64,000 bases of DNA, from assembly GCA_964017235.1 (NCBI GenBank), contig OZ024935.1:87387052-87451051 (forward strand), written 5' to 3'. This document shows, piece by piece, positions 11,731 to 24,800 of this stretch. A model generated the notes under the pieces. It worked only from the letters and a program-made list of their open reading frames with translations, was not told the origin of the DNA and searched no databases. A program made the position numbers and the translations under genes. Position 1 is the first letter of the stretch, and the number at the start of each line of letters is the position of its first letter. The stretch is from Sabellastarte sp. h YS-2021 (taxonomy: Eukaryota > Annelida > Polychaeta > Sabellida > Sabellidae).

Positions 11731-12270
11731 AAATTGTTTAGTGTAAAAAGTTAGTAAACGGATAATTGGTTGGTAAATAAAGGCACACAAATTAAATATA
11801 AATAGCATTAAACTTCTTGAATCATGAGGTTGTTGTTTTCTGTGGTAAAATAGATGTTACAACTAAATTCTTTGTTTTGTAAACTCTAGTGTCTTCAGTT
11901 TTACTCAAAATGGCCGAAATGGTTTTCTACTTACCAAAGTATTACTTGGATCTTGCATATGTTACAAGCGTTTTGAAACCAATGTGCAATTCTGATGGCC
12001 ATTTCAAAACCTAGTTGGGGGTTTTGATATGGCTTGGCCGTTTCAAAAGTATTTAAATCTACTAGCCATTTCACAACAATCTCACTTGGGTTGCATGAAT
12101 ACCATAATCAAACGAGTGTGGCAAAATGTGGGGCAAAACGTACACCCTCTTTGTGGAATGCATTTAAGCGAAAGGCTTTTTAGACCGGAGGCTCAGATTT
12201 AGGTGCCTGACTTAGCCCAAACCTGAATAAATCTAGGATCCTAGATAAAACTGGATAGAGATAAACATCA
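11731..12270. other. Non-coding, nothing recognised
   Basis: AT-rich sequence beyond the edge of the segmental duplication. Short repeats of a GGCCGTTTCAAAA/GGCCATTTCAAAA type occur near 11990-12070. No exon for the C1q copy was found. Confidence 0.4.
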
Positions 12271-12800
12271 GGGACCGATTTCACAAAGGGACTTAAGTCC
12301 AGATTTAGACTTAAATTTAAGACTTTGGTCTTAAATTTTGTCAACAGAATGTTAAGTCTGTGGTCTTAGAGTCCATGAAATTGCTAAGTCAGTGGACTTA
12401 ACTTTAAGTCTCGGACTTAGTGGGCTTAAATTTTATAAAGAGGACTTAAATATGGCCGCCATAAACTTTTCTTCACTTCAAAATTTGAAAGGGCTGTAAA
12501 TAAAATATAGTTATACAGAACACCTCACAAAAGTAGTGTTTGGGAAATTTGTATGTGATAACAAGATTTTCCATTTCAAAACAGCACTTATCCTTTGATA
12601 AAATGCATCAAATGAAGGATATAAAAGGTCATATGACACAGAAAATCACTGTGGTTATATTGTAAGCTTGGACTTAGCTAAGTCACCCTGTGTGAAATCC
12701 ATTTAAGTCCCAGACCTAGCTAAGACCAAAGTCTTAGATTTAAGTCCCTGACTTTTCCAAAAACTTGGCTAAATCTAAGTCCCTTTGTGAAATCGGCCCC
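12271..12800. mobile_element. MITE with GGGRCCGATTTCACAAAG inverted ends
   Basis: About 530 bp, beginning GGGACCGATTTCACAAAGGG and ending with the inverse (CCCTTTGTGAAATCGGCCCC). Inside, GGACTTAAGTC, AGTCCAGATTTAGACTTAA, TTAAGACTTTGGTCTTAA and related words recur in both orientations near both ends. The interior is non-coding. A second copy is at 57640-58165 and a diverged relative at 36710-37137. No target duplication was established. Confidence 0.8.
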
Positions 12801-13492
12801 AGTTTGATAAATACAAACGAGCATTGCACACCAGTGTGGTGCAGCCTTAATCAGCCCAAGGGAGTCCAAATGACAAGAAATAACACACCAATTGGGTTTA
12901 AAATTTTCTTTTTATAATTCTTTTGGCATATGCACATTTATTTTATCTATTTACACAATTGTTATATTTCTGATCATAGGAGAATCTTGGATTGAAAAGA
13001 ACTTAGAATTTTGACATGAACGTAAGGTCATATCAAAAGTCAAGGTCAAGCAATTCTAGTGACCTTGTGTCATGACAACATGAATTTACATGACAAGCAA
13101 CTCATAGTTCAAATCAAGTAAAATGGGGTCAGTCATAACATGACCTTTGGGTGACCTTGCAGGACACAAAGGTGAAGACAATATCCAGACATTTTAAAAC
13201 CACAAGAGTAGGCCAGTGGTGAGTTCATGCTTTAGTAAGGTCGTTTGAACCCCACATTACTAAATTTTATTACTAGCTTCTAATTGTGGAGGGGGGACGT
13301 GTGGAAGACCCGTTAACCAGTGATATGATGAAATTTTAGTCCAAAGTTTCATGTAATTTTTAGGATAACATTAGGAATCAGATTACTGTTTGTGAGATAT
13401 TTAGCATTTTAATTCTGCAGAATGGCACCCAAACCCCAGCTCAGCTTAATAAAATAGTAATGAAGGAAGTAGCTCACTGCTTGTATGTATGG
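12801..13492. other. Non-coding stretch with CAAGGTCA-rich dispersed sequence
   Basis: Between 13020 and 13170 several AAGGTCA and TGACCTT words occur in both orientations (AAAGTCAAGGTCAAGC, GTGACCTTGTG, TGACCTTTGGGTGACCTTG). This looks like a dispersed repeat. No gene is seen. Confidence 0.4.
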
Positions 13493-16400
13493 CCTGGTGT
13501 AGCGCAAAATAATGCATCCCTAAAAAGTGTGTGGGGATGCATTATTTTGCAAAGAGGCTTGCTATATTTTGTATCCCCTTGCAAAATAATGTATCCCCTT
13601 GCAAAATAGTGTATCCCCTTGCAAAAAAGTGTATCTCCTTTGCAAAATAATGCATCCCCTGGGCAATGAACTATCCCCTAACTATATTATATGCTGTTTG
13701 TGCATTTTATTATAAAATAATAATATAAGTTATGTTTAAGTACAAGCTAAAGAGACTATTTAAAATAATATTTATAAGTTATATTCAAGTACAAGCTAAA
13801 GAGTATATTAAAAGGAGTTTACACCTAAAAGTGTGGGATGGATTTGGGTTATTTTGCTTTGTATGTGTAATGGATATTATTTATGTAGCATTTTATGTAT
13901 CATATCCCCATCTGCATGCTTTTTTAGCTATGGGTAACGTCTCTCATTTAATTTTATTAAGTTCTAAAATTTATGTGTGATTATATTATATTTCTTAAGT
14001 TCTAAAATCTTCCCCTGATTATATTTAATATATGAGTGAATTCAACAATGTGAATTATTTATTCACTACCCATTTACAATAGTTTACCTACAATTAGGAA
14101 GACTATGTATAAGATTAAAAGTAAATAAATACATGTAAGATCTTACAGAATAAGCTATTGTTCCACCCAAAAGTAACACATCAGGCCAACAAGGATTAAA
14201 TACAATGAACTAATCACCTGTAAAGACAACACCAAACCAACATGAAGAGAATGGCTTCCTATTAACATAGACATAGGGACATAAGGCCTGTGATGATTAG
14301 TTAGTGATTAGTTAATTGGATTTACTCAGGCTGTATGTTGCTGGGTCCCCTGCAGTCTCAACAGGAAGCCATGCCTTTTATGTTGATTTTCTCAATGTCT
14401 TAGCTGATTAATAAGTTGATTACAATTAAACTTTATTGCCCTCTAGTCAGTAAGTATTTGGCTGAACAATAGAGGGGGTAAATATGATCAAACAATTTAG
14501 AGAAGTTGGAGTCATTAAATCCTACACTTAAATTACAGAACTTGCATTTATTTAGTTTGATATTACTCTTTTATACAACTTTAGCTTTCTGTGATAATAT
14601 TCGAACATATCATGTACAAGTTTCATAGAACTAATCCATTTATATGGTTTGCAAAAGTAATAAGATGAATATATATTAAAATACCTTTAATGTTAGATGT
14701 CTAATCTAATTGCCCATAGTTTGTAAAAGATTAACACATAATTTATATTGTGTTGAATTCACTCATGTGCTGAATATTCATTATATATGTTACAGTCAAT
14801 CTGTGAAACCAGTCATTACACGTAATGACTGAAAGTTTCAGTCATTTCGCGTAATGACTGAAATGACCAGTCATTACGTGCAATGACTAAAATTTTCAGT
14901 CATTTCATGTAATGACTGAAATATATGGTTCATTTTTACACAGATTGACTGAATTAATTTCAGTCAATATGTGTAATTGATTTAGAGTTTTTAGAGTTTG
15001 TAATTGATTTAGACTTCACATCATTTGCATTATTCAGAACCTTTGTACACTGTTCCCCTGCATTTTGAAAATTTTTGTGCTAGAGAACATTAAACTATTT
15101 TAATCAAATAAATAACTTTGGAATTCTCACATGCTCCCTGAATTTATAGCCAGAATTTTCAAACCTAAACGCAGACTTGTGTAATAGACTCTATTGTCAT
15201 TTTCAAAAATATTTTTAAAATATTGAATGGTTACATGTATCTAATTACATTTTAAATATTATTTACAATCTAAATTCATATTTGCAGTTTTAAAACTAAA
15301 CTCATTGTCATAGAATGAAAATATTTCTTTGTTGTCAATGAAATTTATGTTTTTTTTGAAGACTAATTCTCATTTATAAATCATAATTTATAATACATTT
15401 TGCCTTTTATGTTATTAATTAAAGACTCAGTTCTATTGTGGCAGTTTGTTAGGAAGCACAAAACCATGAAGCTTTTGAAGTGAATCTAGTCCACTCTTGT
15501 CCTAATTGCAATGCAGCTCTTTCATCCTGTTTTGTTCTTTCAGGCCTTGTTACTGTTGTTTGACCTCTCCACACAAAGAGCCTGTTTATCAAAGATGGAG
15601 TTGACCTTTAATGTTCTAAAATAACTAGGACAACTTAATCCATTCTTTTAATAGTTATTAAAGCCTGAGTAGGATAACTTAGAGCTCTAACTCACACCTG
15701 AGTACCATTGTAACTATAAATAACCATCAAGATACTTGATTTACTCTATGTTCTTCAGTTAGACATTAATGTTACACAGAACTTTAGATTATAGTAAGAG
15801 TCTATAGATTGGGTCCCCGTTAGGAATGCTACCTATCCATTGGGTCCCCTGTCATATTTTACAAGGCAGTACATATATAATATGAAGGTCATTTTTATGA
15901 CATGAATTAAAAGAAGTGGGGCTTAGTTAAAATAACTGCAGAAGAGTTTGATAATTTGATCATTTACCCATGTTATCAATCAGTAATCATGTCAGAATAT
16001 GTTCAAATCTGAAGTGATAATTTCATTACCCCTCTTTAGTAATCACATGAAAATGCAATTTAAATTACTAAGTGAGGCCAGACAATTTCAGTTTTAGTAA
16101 AGCAAGTATTTAAAAATATTTATTGCAATTCAGCCATTACGCGTAATGACTGGACCTTATTTTCAGTCATTACGTGAAATGACTGAAAATTTTAGTCATT
16201 ACGCGTAATGACTGGTCATTTCAGCCATTACGCGAAATGACTGAAACTTTCACAGATTGACTGTAACATATATACAATGAAAATATAATTTTAAAAATGC
16301 TGTAAAATTAGATTATACATGTGCCCTGATTAGTACAGGATTAGAAGGCAATAGATCTATTTGAAGAGTGATTATCATATTATTGATTTAATGACTCTAA

Positions 16401-16669
16401 TCATTAGTTAAGGCCACATTAAGTCAATTTCAATCAACATATTAAAACACCTCACCCCTATTATTCATGTCTTGTGAGACAATACCTTTGATTAAGACAA
16501 GGGAATATACACTTTTTGATGGGGATGGGGACTTTTTTGTTGCAATATTCTGCACCCCCTAATCCCCCTATTGTTTGGGATGCAAAAGGTTGCAGAAAAA
16601 TAATGCATCCCCAAAAAGATCAAAGGAGGGGATACACTATTTATGGGGATGCATTACGCGCTACACCGG
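13493..16669. mobile_element. Terminal-inverted-repeat DNA element with ATGCATCCCC iterons, host to a nested element
   Basis: The left end CCTGGTGTAGCGC at 13493 and the right end GCGCTACACCGG at 16658-16669 are inverse copies. Just inside both ends the word AATAATGCATCCCC is repeated in both orientations (13508-13548; 16598-16655). The left side also has about five tandem copies of a 21-bp unit like TGTATCCCCTTGCAAAATA (13570-13680). No transposase ORF is seen. The element at 14788-16268 is nested in it, so this one is the older. Confidence 0.65.
14788..16268. mobile_element. Palindrome-iteron TIR element, word AGTCATTACGCGTAATGACT
   Basis: Left end TGTTACAGTCAATCTGTGAAA; right end is the inverse, ending CTGTAACA at 16268. 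Each end has four imperfect copies of a 20-bp palindrome (left at about 14810, 14840, 14869 and 14897; right between about 16131 and 16246). Spacers between palindromes match in the two ends: AAATGACC, then AAAATTTT. The left end has one extra outer palindrome and the right end one extra inner one. TA-rich sequence flanks both sides. The 1.2-kb interior has no ORF, so it is non-autonomous. The transposase superfamily is not identified. Confidence 0.75.
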
Positions 16670-17388
16670 CAGCTAGAGATGTGATGCTGATATCCCTATG
16701 TAGAAAATTTTCTAATTTTTCAAAAACCGCGCGGCTTTTAACAGTTTTCCCCACATTTTCATTGACAGTTGGATTTCCCACATTTTAAGAATGGCAGTCT
16801 ATCACAGAACTGAACAAAAATATGTCAATTGGAAAACAAAATACAAAGCTAACATGGTCATGTGAAGGGATTAACTACTGGGATGGAGATGACAAAATGT
16901 GGTCTGTGACAATATTTAGACACACAAAGGGGTTTAGGACTGCAATAACCAGTAATTCTAAAATGGACACACTTGACAAGGATTATTGTTTGTAGAGGGA
17001 TTAAGTACTTATAATGAAGAAAGGGGTGTCAAGTTAGGTGATAATATATGTCAATATATGAACAATTTTACTGTATCGTTGCCTGTAAGTCTTTGTATTA
17101 AATGCAAATAGGACACTCTAATAAAATATATTCTATTTTATATATAGAAGTCAATCCAGAAGTTAATTAATTGAAAGAGGGTGTAATCTCCAGTATTATA
17201 AAAGCGATACTGGTCAAGGTTCTTTATTGTGGAGAGATTAAATGCATGTTAGTGTATCATGGGGTATTTGAGTATATGTGCGAAAACCCTGAGAGATGAT
17301 CATTCGGCAATAACATTTTGGTAATATTCCACGACACATAAATAAAACGTATGAATATTTCTTTTCATATTTTTCATATATATATATA
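16670..17388. other. Non-coding, nothing recognised
   Basis: AT-rich sequence between two transposon ends; no exon-like segment. Confidence 0.4.
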
Positions 17389-17551
17389 TGTTACAGTAAA
17401 GTTGTGTAATCAGGGATTTCGCGAAATCCCTGAATATTTTAGGGATTTCGCGAAATCCCTGATTTGGTCAGTGATTTCGCGAAATCCCTAAAATTTTCAG
17501 TGATTTCGCGAAATTACTGAAATATTCGAGCAGGGATTTCATGAAATTCCT
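17389..17551 (+). mobile_element. Palindrome-iteron element end, word AGGGATTTCGCGAAATCCCT (five copies)
   Basis: Begins TGTTACAGTAAAGTTGTGTAAT after a TA microsatellite. Palindromes start near 17411, 17441, 17469, 17498 and 17531, with spacers AATATTTT, GATTTGGT, AAAATTTT and AATATTCGAG. The first two are perfect; the later ones carry changes such as GTGATTTCGCGAAATTAC. No matching inverted end lies within the next 780 bp. The nearest inverse end is at 32187-32324. Confidence 0.8.
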
Positions 17552-18339
17552 AAATGTTACATGTAAATTAAAAGAATACTTTTAAGAGTTTTATTTCACC
17601 AATTATTTATGTTTTTATTTTATTTACACAAGATATCACATCAATAGTATGAAAATACAATACAATATAAAAAAAACAAACTTTATACTCAATATTTCAC
17701 AATAGTCTTTGCATTCAGTATTTGACATTAGTTTTATTTCATCAATTATTCCTTTCTTTCATTTTATTTACATAAGGTGTAACATCATACATGTATATAT
17801 TTTATATCCTCATAACAGCTTTTTTGGTAAATATGATAGTTTGTGTCTATTGAAGAGATCTACCATAAAATATAACTATCCCAATCCCAGAAGAATTTTG
17901 TACAAAGCTAAATACTATCACACTTTTAATTTTAGGTGTGATTTAAGTAACTAAAAAAAGTTCATTTATTTCCTCTTTATATCTTTTTATTGTTCCTTTA
18001 CTTTTTGGGGTGTAACACAATTATAAACAAATAACATAAACACAATCAAATATCATATAAAACTTAATCACCCTACAGATTAGTGTCTGTTCATATAATC
18101 CAGATGTAATACAATGTAATGTTAAAATCACAAATATCAAACTGTCTATTATTTATTTAGTATGCTGCCTTTCCAATTTTCAAAAGTTACTGTAATTTAT
18201 TGGTGGTCGGTAAGTCAAACTACAAAACTTGTTGATGTTTTAAATGAAGTGTTTCCTTTTACCATTAATGTCGAACTAAATTCTTCTATAAAACAGGGAT
18301 AATACTGAACAAAGATCTAGCTTTTTGAAACAATGTATA
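17552..18339. other. AT-rich non-coding stretch between two direct transposon ends
   Basis: Two related segments of the type TTTTATTTCACCAATTATTTATG...TTTTATTTACA occur near 17590 and 17735. No ORF of note. Confidence 0.4.
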
Positions 18340-18448
18340 TGTTACAGTAAAGTTGTGTAATCAGGGATTTCGCGAAATCCCTGAATATTTTAGGGATTTC
18401 GCGAAATCCCTGATTTGGTCAGTGATTTCGCGAAATCCCTAAAATTTT
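18340..18448 (+). mobile_element. Palindrome-iteron element end, direct copy of 17389-17497
   Basis: Appears identical over about 109 bp to the end at 17389, with three palindromes. It stops abruptly after the AAAATTTT spacer, where sequence next to the last UCP exon starts (ACTAGCTCC). It lies only 64 bp beyond the UCP stop codon. Confidence 0.8.
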
Positions 18449-18511
18449 TACTAGCTCCAGATCTTAGATGGGGAGAAGGTGATTTTATCCCATCAAGAGC
18501 TAGTTTCCTTC

Positions 18512-18809
18512 TCATTGTGAAGAGGATGACATAAGTATGACCCGACACGACCATTCCCTATCTATACTTTCACACCTCTGTTGCCACAGTTTGTAAACAA
18601 CTCTACGGTCTACACAAACCGTGAGGGTCCACTTGTGTCCAGCACTTCGTCCAGAAGGCAAGGTTTCAACCATTGGCATCATGTCATCAAAGTTGAAGTA
18701 CGGAGTCTGATCCATTGGAAGGTCTGATGAAAAGGGAAGCTTGATTTGCTCGTAGCTAACAAACATCACAATGCTCCAAGATGTGAGTCGCAGAAATGAG
18801 GGAAGACAT
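18512..18809 (-). CDS. UCP2-like: UCP last exon with an unusual C-terminal extension
   Basis: The acceptor TCTATTTCAG precedes 18809. The expected closing segment [24 protein letters not shown] follows, which normally ends the protein within about ten residues. Here the frame stays open for 74 more codons ([20 protein letters not shown], then a Cys/Trp/Arg-rich stretch ending VILMSSSSQ). No membrane segment or known motif is seen in the extension. No AATAAA lies between the stop and the transposon end 64 bp on. The extension may be real, or may be former UTR read through after the native end was lost. Confidence 0.8.
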
Positions 18810-21800
18810 CTGAAATAGACAGGATGGACAGATACAATAATACCAATGAACGGGATTCATAAAAAACATGCCCCTAAATGTACTCCATGGTAGATTTTGA
18901 TGGGTCTCAAAATCGACAAAGATATAAAATGGGGGCGTCAAGTATAAATTCCTGGTGTTCTACGTGATCATATAATGGTCACAGCCAAGGATAAGACTAA
19001 TTACAACCAAGTATATGTATGTGTAATTTTAATGTTATTGCTTATTTTAATTAATAATATATCCCACAGGCTTCATCAAGAGCACTTTGAGAGTGCATAC
19101 GTAATAATAAATAAATGGGAAAATTCAGATTTTTTTTAGTTTCCAGATGGTGTTGCAGATCACTCTCAAATTTAGTGGGATTTTAGTTGGAGCAAAATCC
19201 AAATTCTCATTTTCTGAGTAAGATCCAACCAGTAGTGTTTGCATTATCCGAACAAACAAACAGACAACTGGACAAACAAACGGTCATGAAAATAACACCT
19301 TCTTGGTTGAGTTAATAAAGATATCATAACTGAAATAACTTGAAAAAGGTTTTTGCTAACAAAAAATAATGTCACCCTGATGGAGACATGGGTTAATAAA
19401 ACCTGTAGAAGTTGCAGTATAAGACTGTAAGCAGAATGTAAGGTTTATTGTATTTTGTCACATTAAACCGATGTTATTGAACAGTAAGACAGTTTGGGGC
19501 TGAAAACCCCCCCATTTTTACTGTAACATGGCCATAGTGTCACTTGTATTGGTACTCCAAGGTGGTCAGAAAATAATAACTTCCCTTTTGTCATCCTTTA
19601 TAAGTGTGCAAAGTTTAACTGAGGTCAGTTGAACAATTAGATAGCTAGAAGCTGAAAATCCCCTTATTTCACTTTATGATGGCCATAACTTCTTTCATAT
19701 TTGGACTTAAGGTGACCATAAAATAAGAATGTCCCGTTTTTCATCCTTTATAAGTGTGCAAAGTTAAACTCAGGTTGAAAAGGTTTGTATTGGTTGAATA
19801 ATAAGACAGCTGGAGCCTGAAAACCCCTTTATTTCACTGTAAGGTGATCATAACTTAATATGTTCATTCATATCGGGACTTTACGCTGACCAAAAATAAG
19901 AATGTCCGTTTTGTCATCCTTTATAAGTGTGCAAAATTTAACGGAGATCAGTTGAACAATAAGATAACTAGAGGTTGAAAAACCCCTTATTTGACTGTAA
20001 CATGGCCAAAACTTCATTCATATTGGACTTCAAGGGGAGCATAAAATAAGAATGTCACTTTTGCCAACCTTTACAAATGTGCCAAGTTTTATTTTTAAAA
20101 TTTAAATACTTACTGAGCTTAGGATTAAAAACCATACATTTTAAGTTTAAAATGACCATTTCATTGTTAATATTTAAAGTAAACCATGAACTTCTATTGA
20201 TCTATTTCAATATCAGTGATAACTTAGACTTTAAAAATGGAAAAACAAATTAGCCGCAGGTATTATTCCAGTTTTATGACTTCAAGGAGGTCAAAGCTCC
20301 GGTAATATTTACAGTTTAAGGTCACCAGAATGTTAGGATATTCCTTTGGCAAATCTTAATATATATGTACAGTTTGGTTGAAAAAAGTGAAACATTAAGT
20401 GAACTGGAGGGTTAAAGCCCCTTTTTGGCATTAAGGTAACCTTAAGGTTGCAGATAAAAGGCTGAAAGTTCGGTATGTGAAAGATTATTGAAAAGTAGGT
20501 GAACAACTTATTCCAACAAAACACTGAAATCCTTAGCATTTGTGAGATACAAAGTACCCATTCAAAAAAAAATTATGAAAATCAGATGCCTCCCATTCAG
20601 GCATCTATGGTTTGATTAATCAGAAAAACATTTCTTGCACGTGGATTTAGCTCTAGAATGCTAAATTTTATAGCACTGGTGCTTATGTTTTTTTCTGAAA
20701 CACGATGACGGGGTGTTTTTGAAAAATGCTTAATTATAAAGGTTATCTTAAGTGGAGTTTAAGGTTTCCCCAAAGTATCTCCAAATTTTTTCCAACCCCT
20801 ATAGTTTGGAAGAAAGTTAGGAAGGAAAAATAATTGGAAAGTCAAATTAAGAAGTTATTCAAGTGCGACCATAATCCAATGGTGGCAGTTATCAGTGAAC
20901 CTAATGAAAACAAATTAGTGCCCATGACAGGGCACTTAATAATTGAGTAACAATAAGAATAAGTGAGTTAAAGAAAGGCTCTGAAACATTGTGTAAATGC
21001 TGCAGAATGGTGTAGTTTTAATATCAGTCCATGTTTTAACCTCTCATTTTGTGGTGTTAGGATATGGGCAAGCATATCAAATGTTTATGGTTGACAGTAG
21101 ATGAATCTTATCAATGGTTTTACTTAAAGAAGAGAAATAATAATACCACCAATATCATACTGGAAATATTGCTCTCAACTACAGATAATGCACAAGATTA
21201 ACTAGAAAAATGTTTTTGCTAACAAAAACTAAGCGTCCCAAAAAGGTTCAATACAATATAATATATAGTAGGAAAAGGTTTTTGAAAATAAAAACATGCA
21301 GCACTGAGAGAAGAAGTAAAAGTTAAGCAGACAGTGTGGAAGTTTATGCATTAACATGAAAGAAAAATTTAAGCTTTATTTTTTCAATGGGGTCATAAAT
21401 TGCGAAAAGTTAATTGAATAAATGCTCAGGCTCAGAATTCATAAAGCATCAATAGTTATAATAGGTAGAAAGTTACACCATAAAACTACTTAATTAAAGA
21501 GTAACAGTGCTTTATAAATGCCATATATCTATTTACATTTTAGAAAAAGGTATAGTAAAATTTGAGCCTTTAGAAAGGCAAGAAGTTTATGACACAATGC
21601 TTTGAACACATCTGTCCCAATGAGTAAATAAAAGGTCAATGTTCCCACAAGCCTATTTATGTCTTATGAATAATGCTCATTTCAATTTATATATAATTGC
21701 CAGTCTTTGATGAGTCCCCAGAGAATTAGTCCACTGGGTAAATCTGACTGGCTATCTAGACTCTTCACATATGCTTTCCCAATACCTCTTAACAAATTCT

Positions 21801-24800
21801 AAAGCTGTAAAACCAATAATAAAGCAGATATAAGGAAAAATGTCCAAATTGGCTATTTTATGACCCCAGTTTGACCCCTACAGGGGGGTCGACTGTGAAA
21901 TTTGACTTGCTTTCTAGACTCTCCACATATGGTTTCCCACTACCTCAAATTACATGTTATGGCTGTAAATGCAATACTTAAGAAGATAATAGGGGGGTTC
22001 ACATGAATTTTAAGCTTTCTGGCTGGTAGGTGAGAGAAAATCACTCATAAGTCAGTCATGTTTCATCGGATCACTACCAAAATCTAATCAGCTCGCATTT
22101 TTGATAGTATGAACACGTGTGTATAATTACAAGCTTCTGTGGTCAGTAGATTTTCCTGAGCAGTAATGACGGGCGGGTGTACCCCCAAAAAACTATTTTT
22201 TGATCATGTGACCTTGATAAAGATGAAAGGTCAAATTTAAGCATGTGGAAAAATTTTACCACGCCTAAGGTATATAAGTGTCAAATATGGTTTAAAAGCT
22301 TCAAATAATAAGGGAGGTATTGAGGAGAGACCCCAATGCGGCGGCAGCAGCAAGGAAACTGACGCGAAAATAAATAAGCGCCCTTTCAGGGACGCTTAAT
22401 TATGAAATTACAATTTTATATCTCTGATCTCACTTGCATTTAAAAAATATTGTTTATTACTAAGGATTTCCACATAACGAAGTCCATTTCAATGTAAGAA
22501 AACAGTGAACACAAATTCCTCCTTTAATTGACACATAGAAGCTGATGTGGGATAATGGGTGAAATGCATTCACACAGAACTGCCAGTTACTTATGGTACA
22601 CATGCACTAACAATACCCACAATGTCATGATACAGTCAGCATATATGTGTCTCTAAACAAGCATAAAAGATTTCACTTGTGAAAACTCAGTAAGCCATAT
22701 CAATGATCATAAATACTTGGCAAGAATATCATATTCTTTTTTTGATCTTTTTCATTGTTCTTAAGGTCTCTAATGTCTGTTTAAGGTCAATGCAGTGCAT
22801 TGATAATCAAATGTATTATAATGCAAACATCTACATCAATTGAAATCAAAGGAAAATCAGCTGTGGAGGATCCTGTGTTTGTGCCAAATGACGTTAGAAA
22901 GTTATCAATATATTGACATCTCAGCCACATGGCATGCCTGTCTTATTGATCTATTTTTGGATAGCCCACTCAGTAAGTCTGCAAAACTGGTAGAATCTTA
23001 TGATCAGAAAATAAGGTGCCTTAGGTGATATTTGTATGGACATAAATTGTATGTTTTTTGGCACAGCAAAAGCATAAATTCAAATGGCCTGATTTTAGAA
23101 GTTCTACTTTGATTTGTTTATTTGGGGTTTAACGTCACTTTCAACACTGTACAGGTCATATCACGACGGGTAGTTGGAAGGGCAGAAAGGCTGAAAGTTC
23201 GGTATGTGAAAGATTATTGAAAAGTAGGTGAACAACTTATTCCAACAAAACACTGAAATCCTTAGCATTTGTGAGATACAAAGTACCCATTCAAAAAAAA
23301 ATTATGAAAATCAGATGCCTCCCATTCAGGCATCTATGGTTTGATTAATCAGAAAAACATTTCTTGCACGTGGATTTAGCTCTAGAATGCTAAATTTTAT
23401 AGCACTGGTGCTTATGTTTTTTTCTGAAACACGATGACGGGGTGTTTTTGAAAAATGCTTAATTATAAAGGTTATCTTAAGTGGAGTTTAAGGTTTCCCC
23501 AAAGTATCTCCAAATTTTTTCCAACCCCTATAGTTTGGAAGAAAGTTAGGAAGGAAAAATAATTGGAAAGTCAAATTAAGAAGTTATTCAAGTGCGACCA
23601 TAATCCAATGGTGGCAGTTATCAGTGAACCTAATGAAAACAAATTAGTGCCCATGACAGGGCACTTAATAATTGAGTAACAATAAGAATAAGTGAGTTAA
23701 AGAAAGGCTCTGAAACATTGTGTAAATGCTGCAGAATGGTGTAGTTTTAATATCAGTCCATGTTTTAACCTCTCATTTTGTGGTGTTAGGATATGGGCAA
23801 GCATATCAAATGTTTATGGTTGACAGTAGATGAATCTTATCAATGGTTTTACTTAAAGAAGAGAAATAATAATACCACCAATATCATACTGGAAATATTG
23901 CTCTCAACTACAGATAATGCACAAGATTAACTAGAAAAATGTTTTTGCTAACAAAAACTAAGCGTCCCAAAAAGGTTCAATACAATATAATATATAGTAG
24001 GAAAAGGTTTTTGAAAATAAAAACATGCAGCACTGAGAGAAGAAGTAAAAGTTAAGCAGACAGTGTGGAAGTTTATGCATTAACATGAAAGAAAAATTTA
24101 AGCTTTATTTTTTCAATGGGGTCATAAATTGCGAAAAGTTAATTGAATAAATGCTCAGGCTCAGAATGCATAAAGCATCAATAGTTATAATAGGTAGAAA
24201 GTTACACCATAAAACTACTTAATTAAAGAGTAACAGTGCTTTATAAATGCCATATATCTATTTACATTTTAGAAAAAGGTATAGTAAAATTTGAGCCTTT
24301 AGAAAGGCAAGAAGTTTATGACACAATGCTTTGAACACATCTGTCCCAATGAGTAAATAAAAGGTCAATGTTCCCACAAGCCTATTTATGTCTTATGAAT
24401 AATGCTCATTTCAATTTATATATAATTGCCAGTCTTTGATGAGTCCCCAGAGAATTAGTCCACTGGGTAAATCTGACTGGCTATCTAGACTCTTCACATA
24501 TGCTTTCCCAATACCTCTTAACAAATTCTAAAGCTGTAAAACCAATAATAAAGCAGATATAAGGAAAAATGTCCAAATTGGCTATTTTATGACCCCAGTT
24601 TGACCCCTACAGGGGGGTCGACTGTGAAATTTGACTTGCTTTCTAGACTCTCCACATATGGTTTCCCACTACCTCAAATTACATGTTATGGCTGTAAATG
24701 CAATACTTAAGAAGATAATAGGGGGGTTCACATGAATTTTAAGCTTTCTGGCTGGTAGGTGAGAGAAAATCACTCATAAGTCAGTCATGTTTCATCGGAT

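Noticed and set aside
14788-16268. Polinton or other large virus-like element, because of long inverted ends
   Set aside because: The interior is 1.2 kb without coding sequence and no polymerase, integrase or capsid part is seen; it is a small non-autonomous DNA element.
17411-17551. Regular short palindromic repeats with spacers, resembling a CRISPR array
   Set aside because: Spacers are 7-10 bp and conserved between loci, the repeats are at transposon ends, and the genome is eukaryotic.
22840-23028. Identical 62-codon ORFs at 22840 and 25822
   Set aside because: The identity comes from the recent tandem duplication, not from protein conservation.
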